Both the position numbers and the translations under genes were made by a program. From Zygnema cylindricum (lineage: Eukaryota > Streptophyta > Zygnematophyceae > Zygnematales > Zygnemataceae), in contig JBBHKE010001354.1 in assembly GCA_037447655.1 (NCBI GenBank), positions 1-64,000 of the forward strand: a DNA stretch of 64,000 nucleotides. Reading direction: 5' to 3'. The notes under the pieces were generated by a model. That model did no database searches. It worked only from the letters and a program-made list of their open reading frames with translations, and was not told where the DNA came from. Below, one piece after another: positions 24,613 to 35,330 of the stretch; the first letter of the stretch is position 1; each line of letters opens with the position of its first letter.

Positions 24613-27600
24613 CAAAGTGGAGTTGCCTCCTTCGTTAGTGCTGAGCAGATGGATAATCATTTTGGCATAGTTTTTTTTGCTGAAAATACTTTTTATTTTG
24701 GGTTCACTTCCTGTTGAATTCATGTCTATCCTCTCGTCCAGCGAATAGGCCATTTTTTTTGGTGTCTCCTCCAGTTGTCTTATCAAAAGGAGCATATTAC
24801 GGCGTTCTAAATTGATGACCTCGTGTACTCATTATGTGCTCCTATTTCATTATAGAAGTTTGTGTTTTGTGGCAAGAATGCCGTTAAATTGAAAGAAGTA
24901 AGCGAAATATCTACTGAAAAAAGCTGTGGTGTTTCATATTGCAGTGTTACTCTCCCCCATAAGTCGGATGCTTTGGCACGTTGTGAAGATGCCGACCCAA
25001 CTGCCCGTGTAAGTAATAAACAAATAATTAAAAAAAAACGATAACCAACAATCCAAAAACGACAAAAACCAACTGAGAAAACAACTAACTAGCAACCAAC
25101 AACTGCCCAATTGTGCTATTGTTGGAATTAAGCTTTGTGTTTAAGAAATGTTAATGTGAAAACTAAACTAGCTCAAATTTTGCGAATACTTTGTGTAATA
25201 TAGTGCACTCGGGTCATCTGTATTTGTTGGTTGTATTTCTCAGTCTATTTTATCTTGTGTTTCCTGATTTTTTCTTATCAAGAGGAAAAGACTTCCCGAG
25301 TTTTTTTGCCATGTTAATTTCTTTTTAGAACAAGGACAGGGATTTACTGAGAACACACTGGAACCTTTCCGAACAGGAGGAGATTTAAGGCCTTAGAAAA
25401 AGTAGTACGTTTTCTGATCCTTTTCCTTTTTGGGGATGAAATACAGGCCATTGGAGCAGTAAACAATGTAGTCAGGCGTCCAGACAAGACTCTTTTTGCC
25501 AGGAACACTGATTGGGGCGCCTGTACTTCTGCTATTGAAGATGGCCTTCGTGAGAGGGAAGGTATGCCAGTCTTTCCATTTTGGCGGAATAAAGTTTACA
25601 ATTGTGGGATTTTTTTTTTTTGTACGATTTGAAGTCATGGAGCTTTATGGAAGTCGTTTGGACTCCCCAGAGAAGTGAAAGTTATCATTGAATGCTTTTT
25701 AGTTGTAAGTTGAACAGGAACATTATTGACTGACGTGGAAGGTTGGGAACTGAGGACAACCTTTAAGCTTAGGAACTTGGATAATAAACAAAATCCCTTG
25801 TTGTGCAATTTTCAGTTTTTATTCGTTAATTAGTGCCATCTTATATCCAACCCATTCAGTCGCTACAGAAGTTTTCATTTTATAAATTGTCGTCTTCATC
25901 TCTTCACATTTATCATATGCAGCCATGTATAGAAGTTTTCAGGATATCAAACAAGTTCAATGCTATTGCATGCAAATTTTGAAAGAATACATTTTCCTTG
26001 CATCAGCCTGTCCGCAGTTACGGCCGATTGTAGTAGCCTAATTGCATATTTTCTGGAATCAAATACCAGCGTTTTTATTCTAGGTGGGTTCTCCTTTACC
26101 TTGTCTCAGAAGACTACGATTTGGGAAACAGTATTACTCTCCGTCCACGTGTTTGACCTCTAAGTGTTGCCGAAAGTTCCTGTTCGAGATTCTTTTCTAG
26201 ATCTTTCGAAAGGTCCTTTTGTGTGTTTGCAATATTGCCAATAGCTTCTTGTAGCTCTTGTTGTTCAGTTATACCGAAGAGAAGCCAAAATTGTTCCTGT
26301 TTAATGACCCTGAACCACTCCTAGGAGCTGACGGTTTAGACTGTTTTTTAACTGTCATAAAACTTATTTTTGTCTGTTCCCATTATTGTGACGGTTGCCT
26401 AATTCAAATCCTCTTGTCGAAGCATTAGGGTTCCCTAAGTTCTTGTTGAAATATTATTATTGAGTTGGAGCTAGTGTTTGCCTTTTTCAACTTTTTCTAA
26501 TATCTGTTAAAACTCTACAGGTCTCCCTGCCGATGGTCCGAGCCCTCTCGATGGACGGCTCCTAATATTAGCCGGAGCCGGAGGAGCTGGACGATCCCTC
26601 TCATTTGGGGCGACTCAAAAGGGAGCCATTTTGGTGGTTGCTGATATCGACCCAGGTAAGGCTTAACTACAGACGTGAAAATTGTCAGGATATGGATATC
26701 TTGAGTGATGTTGAAGCATTTACATAATAAACGGGTTGCTACATCCTCGGTATTCTTGGGGCAAAATACTAGACGTGAAGAGGGGAGTTATTTTTCGGCT
26801 GCTAGGGAAAATTTCCAAACTTTTGACTCTGAGCCCTGAGAACTTCTCTCACTGTCTAACAAAGACTTTAAAAGAGACTTTGGAAACAGCAGGATTAGCA
26901 GAATTATTTCTGTTGTTAATTCCGTCAATTGTCTTGCAAAAAGAGATTTCGTGGAGAAAAGAACCATGTATTTGAACTCTAGAAACTCAACTCAGAAAGT
27001 GGTAAAAATTCGATGAAGTCGAAGGAAAATTGAGAATATTAGTCGGACATTGAAGTATAATTTTTTTATGTTATTTTCTTAGATTGGATTATGCTAGAAT
27101 TCAAACTTGTTTGCTCTTCCACAAGGTATCTTCTTTATGCTTCTTTCTCTCCCTGTATTACTTGCAAGGTTGCCTCCACTGTCAAGTTATTCTTTGCAGT
27201 TGCATTATCGATTAAAGTTAGTTTCTTCATCTGAGCTTCAAAAATCCTTGCCTTTAATTCTATACTGATAATTCAATCATGTTTGCGCTTCCGCAAGGTA
27301 TCTTTTTTCATAGATTGCATAGCTTGTCGCGATTGCCACTGCTTCCATGGAGGTGGTGTTCTTTGCAGTTTTGTCATATCAATTCATGAAGTTAATAATA
27401 TTCCTCTCGTGTGTTTGTTGAAGGGACAATCTTTGTTTTTGCTTCTACAATAAAATTCAATCACACCAGAATACCTTTTAACATCGCTTTCTTGATTTTT
27501 TTTTAACTGTCTTCAGGCAGGGCGCAAGCCTTGGCCAGTATTTTCAATGGCGGTACAACCACTGTTGCTGAAGTTGCCATTCCTAATTCTGCGGAAGAAA

Positions 27601-28673
27601 TGGTTAAGAAATTTGCACCTGGGTCAACAAAAGCCCCTGTTTTGGCTCATATGACGCCTGTGGGAATGGTACCGAAGGTGGAGAACACTTTATTCACCAA
27701 GGTGAGCAGAAAGAAGATTTTATATATTCGTGTTGGGAAAGTTTTTGTTATTGTTTGGCGATGGCTTTGTTCTGCATCATTTTTTTTTTATGGGGCATTT
27801 TTGAACTGTTCTTCTTTCCGGTTGAATGTATTTATAAAAGAAAAAGATGCCATTCCGTATCAGGTAAAAGTGAACATGGTTGTACAATGGAAAGATTATT
27901 GCATTCAGTCTCTCCAAGTAACCTTGCACCTTTGCATCTCACTACTTTTCAAATTTCTAATTCCAAAGACATTCCTTCCGTTTATAATTTTGAAGTCCGA
28001 GCTTCCCCATTTGTATCTCACTTCTTTCCAAATTCCTAATTCCAAAGACTCTCCAACCACCTTCATCTCGAATTTATAATTCTGAAGACCTTCCTCCCAC
28101 CTTTGCATCTCACTGTCTTTCCAAATTTCTAATCCTATAGACCTTCCTTCCACCTTGCATCTCACTTCTTTTCTATTGGCTCTCCCTTGGTTGTGGTAGG
28201 ACATGCTCGGAGGCTATGCTGTGGTTTTTGACGCTGTGTACACTCCCCCGGAAACACGGCTTCTGAGGGAAGCGAAGGAGGCCGGAGCCACTCCTGTGAG
28301 TGGAGTGGAAATGTTTGTTCGCCAAGGAGCGGATCAGTTCTTCAACTTCACGGGACGAATGCGTAAGTATCTGTTTTTTCGTCATTTGGTTGCATTGGGA
28401 AGTATTTGATTGGTTGCTTTGAGAAGGATTGGATTGGCATTTTGTCATTTTTAACGTGGGATTGGGATGATTTTTCCACCACTTTCCCTTGGTATGGATG
28501 TTTTTGTAGTCTTTTTCCACCACTTTCCCTCATACGGATGTTTTTACAGTTTGTACGGACGAATCTTTGTGGTAAACTAACAGCCGTATTGCCGTAAATT
28601 GTTGTTTTTCCTATTGTCAGCTTCAAAGGACATTATGCGAGATGTTCTCTTATCGGAGATTGCCGGGCATTGA
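22004..28673 (+). CDS. DHD-SDH: Bifunctional 3-dehydroquinate dehydratase/shikimate dehydrogenase
   Basis: Ten exons: 22004-22212, 22686-22791, 23217-23444, 24131-24480, 24945-25008, 25447-25561, 26521-26655, 27517-27701, 28200-28362, 28621-28673. All introns are GT-AG, phases agree, giving 535 residues. Residues 1-240 are a type I dehydratase: Schiff-base Lys about 159 (SIVKVVV) and His about 132 (SYHNFEKTP). Residues 255-535 are shikimate dehydrogenase: NPVGHSKSP (both substrate serines), VTLPHK (Lys about 304), NTD (Asp about 341), the NADP motif GAGGAGRS, and [11 protein letters not shown] near the end. It catalyses steps three and four of the shikimate pathway, usually in plastids. The protein begins almost at the dehydratase domain, so no transit peptide is visible; either an upstream exon supplies one or this is a cytosolic form. 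The usual plant NTTSIGM motif reads HMTPVGM here. Serines typical of shikimate rather than quinate enzymes are kept. Confidence 0.95.
24526..24610. repeat. (GA)n microsatellite
   Basis: A pure GA run of about 84 bases in the intron between exons 4 and 5 of DHD-SDH. Confidence 0.95.
27915..28185. repeat. Degenerate tandem repeat in a DHD-SDH intron
   Basis: Three to four diverged units built from 'ctttgcatctcact..tttc.aaatttctaat', 'ccaaagac.t.cc' and 'tttataattctgaag' fill most of the intron between exons 8 and 9. A looser pair of similar blocks lies in the previous intron, at about 27100-27310. Confidence 0.7.
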
Positions 28674-31600
28674 TTTTCGAGACTATGATAGAGAACTTTT
28701 TATAATATGTGGATATCTTTGCTTTAGGCCATTCTTTTACAGCCCATGGTAGTAGATACAGTCCAGTCTATTTACCCTTTTCTCCAAGTGCGGCTGTTTT
28801 TAGGTTCTTTAGGACAGTATGTGTGTGACACTGTACGTTATCTAGGTTTCTTACATGTATTAATTAAAGCTAAAAAAAACTTTTTTGTTTTAATCCTGTA
28901 TATGGAGGAGGAATTCCTTATGGTTGTCACTTTTAGTGTTCTTAATTTTCTTTACTTCTTGTCTTCTGAGGTTGTTATAGTCACATCAGGAGGGTGATCG
29001 AGTAGTGAGGATTGACTTTCCCTCTGTCGTTCTTATTGAGTATATACTCGCATCGCTGCTGTTTTATGCAATATGAATTAAAGTATTAACAGCCTCAATG
29101 TGATTTGTTCCCTCTCCCTCTCTCTCTCTCTCTCCCTCTCCCTCATGGCCAAAATGTATGTGAACCTCTTTGTACAATGATGCCATATACTATTCAATTT
29201 ATGCCCATGTGATGCAGAAGGGGATGTCTGTAAGCTCCAGCTAAGAAGGCGACACTAATTTGGTATTTTTGCATGCTGCTTCTGTGTAGTATCTGTGTGG
29301 GGATGTTTGTTGGTAGCCAGAGAAAAAATGTATTGTCGCTTTAATGTGATGTTGACTATGTGATAACTACATGATTGGGATGGTTTGTAGAAATGTGTGG
29401 TTGATTTAACCTAATGTTGATTAGGCAATTTCTCGTTTGTGTGGTGGATGATAAAGAAGAAAGTGTCAGTTGAGTTATGGCATGGACCAGTGAAAGTGAT
29501 CAGCAGATGGTCGTTAATACTTGTATGTACAGTTATTGTCCACGTGTCAAACATCAGAAGCTCATAAATCTAGTATGTTTCCCGGTCTGATGTTCATTTT
29601 TATCATTCTATGTCGAATGAAAGAACCTGGTAGTCTTTCAGTAACATAGTTGCTTTTCAACAAACAAGTGTAAGAGTGTGTACTAAAAAAGTTGTGTGTA
29701 TCACTGCTAAGTTTCATTTCCTCACGTGTTATATTTTCACATCTTGATAAAAAGAATTAGTTAGTCAAAATGTCAGTTATCATTTCTGGCTGTCGATATT
29801 TCATGATGAAGGAAGACATGAACTAGGATTATGCCAAGAAATATATTTTTTGATTATTCAAGTGTCAATACGTCAATGAGATGGGACTGTCATTATTAAT
29901 AATAAGCTCAGTAAAGCCCGTGATCGTAAACCGTCTGATTACATGGAAACAATAGAAAGGAAAACCGAAATAAAATTGAAAAAGCTTGCACAAAGCTAAA
30001 CAGATGCAAAATGAAAAACACTGCGAAAGGACAAAAAAACGAATGTGACAAACAACTTCTAAATAAGACATAAATTACACGTGCCCGGTACATTGTGACG
30101 TTTGGTACACAACACTGTTCCATGCAACATGCCAATGACCCATAACCGGAATAGCAGATCAAAGAAAGATGGAAGCCGACACACATTGTAAAGCGACCGA
30201 AACTGATGATAAAAGTTGTAAGCATAAAGAGTGAAAGACACTCGGGGCCCCTCCCTCGACCCAATCGTGCTTCGAACATGAGGGATGATGAGAGCGAGAA
30301 CGGGAACCTCGTTCAGAAACATGAGACGAGCGCCGAGGCAATGAGACACCAAGTCCTTAAGAATGCAGAAAGGGTCATCCGAATTATGAGGATTAAACCC
30401 GGCACCCCAACGGAGATGGGAAGAGATTGCTAAATTTTAGTCCTCGATTCTCGATCAAAAGCCATAAAAGACAATAAATCGAGGATATTCTTTAGGCGAT
30501 AATCAAAGCCTCTCCGAGCTGATATAAAAAACGGGGGTGGGAAGGAAAGTGTGTGTGGGGTAGGAAGGTCGAAGAGCGAGACGTCAAAAGAGTGGAAAGA
30601 CGCCCTCAAGATGAAAGAGCTTGAGAACGTCATCCATGTGAGACAAACGAGTCTAAAATAATTTTTGAGCAAACTCAAACCCAATCAGAATGTCATCGGA
30701 TGGGACGGGATTTTAGAGACCGCAATTGGGAGTGAGAAATCAATTCCCTCGGAAAGAGTCGAACTGTGGAGACCGTGTTGGGTACTAAAATAACGAGGGA
30801 GTTGAGAAAGTGACCTAGTAACACAATTGGATGGGTGAACGATAAGGTTAGGTTTCGTCGACCAACCTTTTGAAAAATTAGGAGACGAAACGACATCCTC
30901 TATAGGATCAAAAGGATGCAGCCTTGTGACCTCCTAGGGTAGCAACAACAAGCTGATTTGGCAACAAAAAGCAATGGGCCGCGGGATAGAGGTCTAAGTA
31001 GATGGTACAGCCTACCAAAATTTACAAATTTGCTGTCAGCTATGGGTCAAATCCCTCTCATCAACTTGTAAACAACCACCAAAAAAAATTATGCGAGGAG
31101 ATCAAAAACCTTGGGAGGAATCTTACCACTAACAATAAAATAGCAAAATAATTAAAAAAAACATATCAAAGCCTCAAAAGCATACTCATGGGCCAAACAT
31201 CCTTATACTTTCGAAATACCTTCTTATACAAGGAAAAGTGATGAGCGCTTAAAAAAAATTGTCTTGTGAAGGACGAGCCTGTGGAGGCTCCATGGTATGG
31301 ATGAAAGAGAACAGAGGGGAAGGAGTTGGCGAATGAAGGCAAGACGAACCTCGAAAAAAGTGGAAGATGATGGAGCTAAGTTGTACGGATAGAGTGCCAT
31401 AACTTCCTAAAAAAACTCGCCGACGCGGCTCAAATGAATTGCACGTCGTAAAGAGGAAGAGAATTTCCAAAAATAGGATGGATGACGAATGCCAACAAAC
31501 CTCTAAAAAGTCGATGCACATAGTTAGCACGGAGGACCTTCCAATTTGCTCGAAGACCCCTCCTTCAATGGTCATGGTTTCGCGATCCACGTTGATTCCT

Positions 31601-31691
31601 CCTTGGGATGGTAGGATAAAAACCTATAGGGAAAACATGAGGAGGAAGTTTCGAGGATCGGTAAAGATGTGTGGCAAAGGAAGGCAAAGAG
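28674..31691. other. DHD-SDH 3' flank and unassigned DNA
   Basis: The first 400-500 bases are presumably the DHD-SDH 3' UTR; the poly(A) site is not certain. A (CT)n tract lies at about 29115-29148. From about 29870 to 31690 there are medium open frames on the minus strand (for example 29908-30279 and 31249-31590), but I recognise no domain. Composition suggests an old, broken mobile element read from the minus strand; this is a guess. Confidence 0.35.
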
Positions 31692-31833
31692 TTGTTGGAG
31701 GAATGTCCACTTCGGACTCCACACGTGTGTATCGTAGTAAATGCTGGTTACGCCAGTGCGCCGTTCATTGCCGTAAACTCGGTTTCAGGCGCTTGCATGC
31801 ACAATCGGCTGGGTAGCTCAGTTGGTAGAGGTA
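31692..31833 (+). mobile_element. TRIM LTR copy 1, truncated
   Basis: Begins TGTTGGAGGAATGTCC like the two downstream LTRs and follows them up to the tRNA-like A box (GGGTAGCTCAGTTGGTAGAG). It then stops at a tiny TA-flanked insert. A purine-rich stretch precedes it. Confidence 0.75.
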
Positions 31834-31892
31834 CACCGCCAATCGTTATTAGCGTGTAAGTTTTTTAAGCGTATAAAAATTATTGCCGTGGT
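31834..31892. mobile_element. Very small TA-target MITE-like insert
   Basis: About 59 bp from CACCGCCAATCGTTATTAG to TTATTGCCGTGGTG, flanked by TA. It interrupts the tRNA-like part of TRIM LTR copy 1. Confidence 0.5.
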
Positions 31893-32605
31893 GTACGCTA
31901 TTTAAGAATTTAAAATTTTTGGAAAAAATCATACATTCTAATTGTTTGGTTATGGTAATTTGGATCTTTGAAAAAAAAAATGTCGGTCGCAAACATGCTT
32001 ACACTAATATAGGTCTCCGTACAAAATCTGACAAATCGTACACAAATCGTACATTCACACAGTCGAAACGCGGCTGTCGGACGAATATGTGCGAACGGGA
32101 TTTTTTACGACCTGGTTTTTTTTCCTTTTTAGAACGCACATTCTCATGCGTCCGCTGTTTCCCTAAAATTAGGATAAAATTTGTCTAAAAATCTGTAGGA
32201 TCTACAAGTACATAATTGTTGATTTCCTTTTAATTATTATTTTTATTATCATTTCTTTCTTTCTTTTTTTAAATGGAATCGCCGACAGTCTCCAAAATGC
32301 TAAAAGCTCACTTCGCTTCACAAATGACAAAAAAAACAGAGGCACCCTTTCCCCCTCCAAAAAAAACAAAAACATCTCAAAAGCTTCCATTACCTGCCAG
32401 AGACTCCTCTCAGACGCCCATTCTCCTTTCCCTCCTTTCCTTCCTCCTCCTCTGCTTCCCTCCTCCTCATTCTCCTCCTTCTCCTCCCCCCCTTCAAATT
32501 CTCCTCCCTCGTCTTCCCTCCTCCTCGCCCAGGGAGCAAGATTTGTTTTACAATGGAAGAGGGGAAGGGGGAGGGGGAACACTGTTGAGGGGTGAGAGGG
32601 AGGAG
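31893..32605. other. DNA between TRIM LTR 1 and LTR 2
   Basis: No gene is recognised. A CT-rich tract (about 32400-32530) keeps frames open on both strands. The last 15 bases before LTR 2 are purine-rich, like a polypurine tract. Confidence 0.4.
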
Positions 32606-32730
32606 TGTTGGAGAAATGTCCACTTTGGACTCCACACGTGTGTATCGCAGTAAATGCTGGTTTCGCCAGTGCGCCGTTCATTGCCGTAAATTCGGTTTCA
32701 GACGCTTGCATGCACAATCGGCCGGGTAGC

Positions 32731-32802
32731 GACCGGGTAGCTCAGTTGGTAGAGCTAGTGTACGGCTACACAAGGTCCCAGGTTCGATCCCCGGCTTGGC
32801 CA
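32731..32802 (+). other. tRNA-like sequence inside TRIM LTR 2
   Basis: 72 nt including the final A, with an A box (TAGCTCAGTTGG), a GCTC/GAGC D stem, a B box (GGTTCGATCCC) and a T stem CCAGG/CCCGG. The acceptor arm GACCGGG/CTTGGCC pairs with one mismatch and G-T pairs. The anticodon arm is abnormal. An 11-base duplication lies just before it. Confidence 0.7.
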
Positions 32803-32862
32803 TTTTCCAAAGTTTTCACTTTGGCGCCCATGCGATATGTTGAATATTGCCGATCCTCAATA

Positions 32863-32874
32863 TGGTATCGGAGC
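32863..32874 (+). promoter_or_regulatory. TRIM primer-binding site
   Basis: TGGTATCGGAGC three bases after the LTR end, one base from the common plant initiator tRNA-Met site TGGTATCAGAGC. Confidence 0.8.
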
Positions 32875-33037
32875 TAGGGGGCGTTGGCAAGCCACACGAG
32901 ATGGAGTACATCGTGAGGGGGCGTGTTGGAAGAATGTCCACTTCGGACTCCACACGTGTGTATCGCGGTAAATGGTGGTTACGCCGGTGCGCCGTTCATT
33001 GCCGTAAATTCAGTTTCAGGCGCTTGCATGCACAATC

Positions 33038-33109
33038 GGCCGGGTAGCTCATTTGGTAGAGCTAGTGCACGGCTAACACAGGTCCCGGGTTCGAACCCCG
33101 GCTTGGCCA
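33038..33109 (+). other. tRNA-like sequence inside TRIM LTR 3
   Basis: 72 nt in standard tRNA spacing (7-bp acceptor GGCCGGG/CTTGGCC, GCTC/GAGC D stem, perfect T arm CCGGG-TTCGAAC-CCCGG, final A). The anticodon stem keeps only 3 of 5 pairs and position 33 is C instead of U, so it is unlikely to be a working tRNA. A and B boxes for RNA polymerase III are intact. Confidence 0.75.
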
Positions 33110-33171
33110 GTTTTCACTTTGGCGCCCATGCGATATGTTGAATATCGCCGATCCTCAATAAGAGCATCCTA

Positions 33172-33541
33172 CACCAAAGCTCATAATGTTACGGAGATAC
33201 GGGTTTATAGTTTATGCCAATTGAGGACCCCAAATCAAAAGTTTACGTCATTATGAAGTTTGCACTACGTGGTTTATTAAAACGCAGTTACATGATAACG
33301 ACATGTATTAAATCATTACTTGTACTTTTTTATTTAATAAAGTACAAATTTGCACGGTCAGACACCGACCGTACGCCACACTATTTAAAACGCCAATGTA
33401 TTAGAGTTATTAACGCTCATTCAAATAGTACCTTAAATAATGTAATGAATAATTTAGAATAATGTACTCTATTTATGGTGATAGAGTCAAATTTTGGGGT
33501 GACGGATTTAGCGTTCATAACTTTAATTACGATTCGCGGTG
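33172..33541. mobile_element. MITE, TA-target family
   Basis: 370 bp bounded by TA (33170-33171, 33542-33543), ending ATTACGATTCGCGGTG. Positions 33240-33541 match 9195-9497. The left terminus is diverged (CACCAAAGCTC). Confidence 0.65.
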
Positions 33542-33579
33542 TAGTGTAGTAGCGTAGCGATAGGAGATTTCCCGATATA

Positions 33580-35330
33580 CAACAATTACCTTACAAGGGT
33601 ATGTCCCCATGTGCCAAAGTAAGGGTTTTTTCTGTCGTTTTCCTGTAAAGCTTAGCACCGTACCGCGTAAGTAGCAGCCGTAGAAAGAAATTGAAAAAAA
33701 GTAAAAAAACATTTTTAGTCATCGTCGAACTTCGAGTGTGTGCCCATGTAACCGAAACTTTGAAATGTTACTTTGGATTTTAGCGCAGATTTTACGATGT
33801 ACTTTTCAAAGTGTTCCTATGTCAACCATTACTTGCGCTTTCATTCCTTCAAATATGTGACAGTTGTAGACGTCTACAAAATGTTCAACAACCTACGATA
33901 GTACGAAACGAAATGTAGACGACTACGAAACTTACTACAATTAGTGCAACTACAAAAACGGCGACGGTTGTAGACGTCGAGTTTTTTATGACATTGTAGA
34001 TGTTTAGGGTTTTGTGACATTGCGAAGTCATGCTACTTTGTGACGTCAGCAGCACGTAAACTGTACGCCATGGCTTCCCGATTTCTTTTTCTTACCTTTT
34101 ATCATTCGATATGCCATCAAACTGAGACAAAAAATATAAAAAAAAAGGAAAAAAAATATTTCATGTGATACTGTTATTGTTGCGTTTCATTTAGAGATGA
34201 GAGAAAGAGGAGCGGTCGAATGAAAAATATGGGGAAAAACGAGGACGTCGTAAACTTTTGCAAAGGACCCATGAATGAAAGTGGATGTTCGAGACCCCAA
34301 CGTATTTTTTTCCGTAAAGTAAAACAATAGCATGTACTCTCCCTCGTTCAATTTTTTTCGAAGACGCTTCACGCGTGCAATACTGGCTTTCTATTCGTCG
34401 ATAGGGTGTTATTTTGGCTAAAATCAAGTCGCGATTTGATTTCAATACAAGTGTGAAGATGAGATGGCATGACGTGGAAGTGGGTCGCGATGATAATAAT
34501 GCCAAATTGATGTACTGTCCAAGTTCCAAGTGACGCATAATGTACTTTGGTTCTTGCCCATTTTTCGTACCGCGTAAGATTTTCTCGTTGCAAGTCCCAT
34601 TTTATGTGAAAACAACGGAAAAAAACCCTTACTTGAACACATGGGCACACACCCTTAGAATGTACTACATGTTGTCGTCTTGTGTTTTTCGACCCACGGC
34701 CACGTTTCATCTTCAAACTTTTCTTTAAAACACATTGGCGATGTGTTTTAAAACAAAGTATTTTCGTTAAACAAATAGGAACACATATTAACGCGTGTAA
34801 AAAAATTTCAAAAATTTCAAACGATTTCAAGCGACGAGGAAATATACACTATTTGCTATGTTTTGTCCGTTTCGGTGTAATACGACGAAGAAAAGTACAC
34901 AACTTGTTTTGTTTTGTCCGTTTCCATCCGGTATGGATTTTTTTTTGCAAGGAGTCTCAAGATTCCGACGCCATTTCACGTCGACCGGACAGGAGGGTCA
35001 AAGGCAAAACGCATCTCCTTCAACCATAGAACGGCAGAGGCTGGAAAGGCGGTACGCCTACAATGTCACGATAAGACATGCGACGTCACACGCAGTTACA
35101 AAAAATAGAGTGCGTCATCATAGATTGTAGTCGTTGACAGCCGTCGCAAGCATTGTCAACGTATGCAATCGTCACACCTGTACGTAACATTTCGGTGTCA
35201 CACATAGGGACACCTGAAATCCGGGTCCGCCGGAAATGCGCTAAAACACTGCGCTAAAAAACAAAGTAAATTTGCTAAGTTTCAAGTACATGGAAACATA
35301 ATCTAAGAACAGTCTAGTAAACTGTTTTCG
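33580..35330. repeat. Dispersed repeat family X, copy A
   Basis: Blocks here match parts of 43188-45310 and 45930-47887, for example 'catgtaac.gaaacttt', the 'gttgtagacgtc' words, and a block with GGGTCC near 35220 whose reverse complement is at about 45210-45305. Open frames are short and not shared as proteins. The family's termini could not be fixed. Confidence 0.5.

Larger units (their letters stand above)
32606..33157 (+). mobile_element. TRIM retrotransposon: LTR - 64 bp - LTR
   Basis: LTR 2 (32606-32859, 254 bp) and LTR 3 (32924-33157, 234 bp) both begin TGTTGGA.GAATGTCC and end GATCCTCA. They differ mainly by two small insertions in LTR 2. The 64-bp interior begins with a primer-binding site (TGGTATCGGAGC, 32863-32874, as for plant initiator tRNA-Met) and ends with a polypurine tract (GTGAGGGGGCG). 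There is no coding capacity, as in TRIM elements. With the truncated LTR at 31692 there are three LTRs, as in tandem TRIM arrays. No 5-bp target duplication was found. Each LTR contains a 72-nt tRNA-like sequence. Confidence 0.85.

Noticed and set aside
24514-24795. Arg-Glu and Ser-Leu repeat frames on both strands
   Set aside because: They are the (GA)n microsatellite within a DHD-SDH intron.
32202-32717. 171-codon minus-strand frame, Glu/Gly-rich
   Set aside because: The open frame comes from a CT-rich tract and TRIM LTR sequence.
33038-33109. A functional tRNA gene
   Set aside because: The anticodon stem keeps 3 of 5 pairs, position 33 is not U, and the sequence is part of a repeated LTR.
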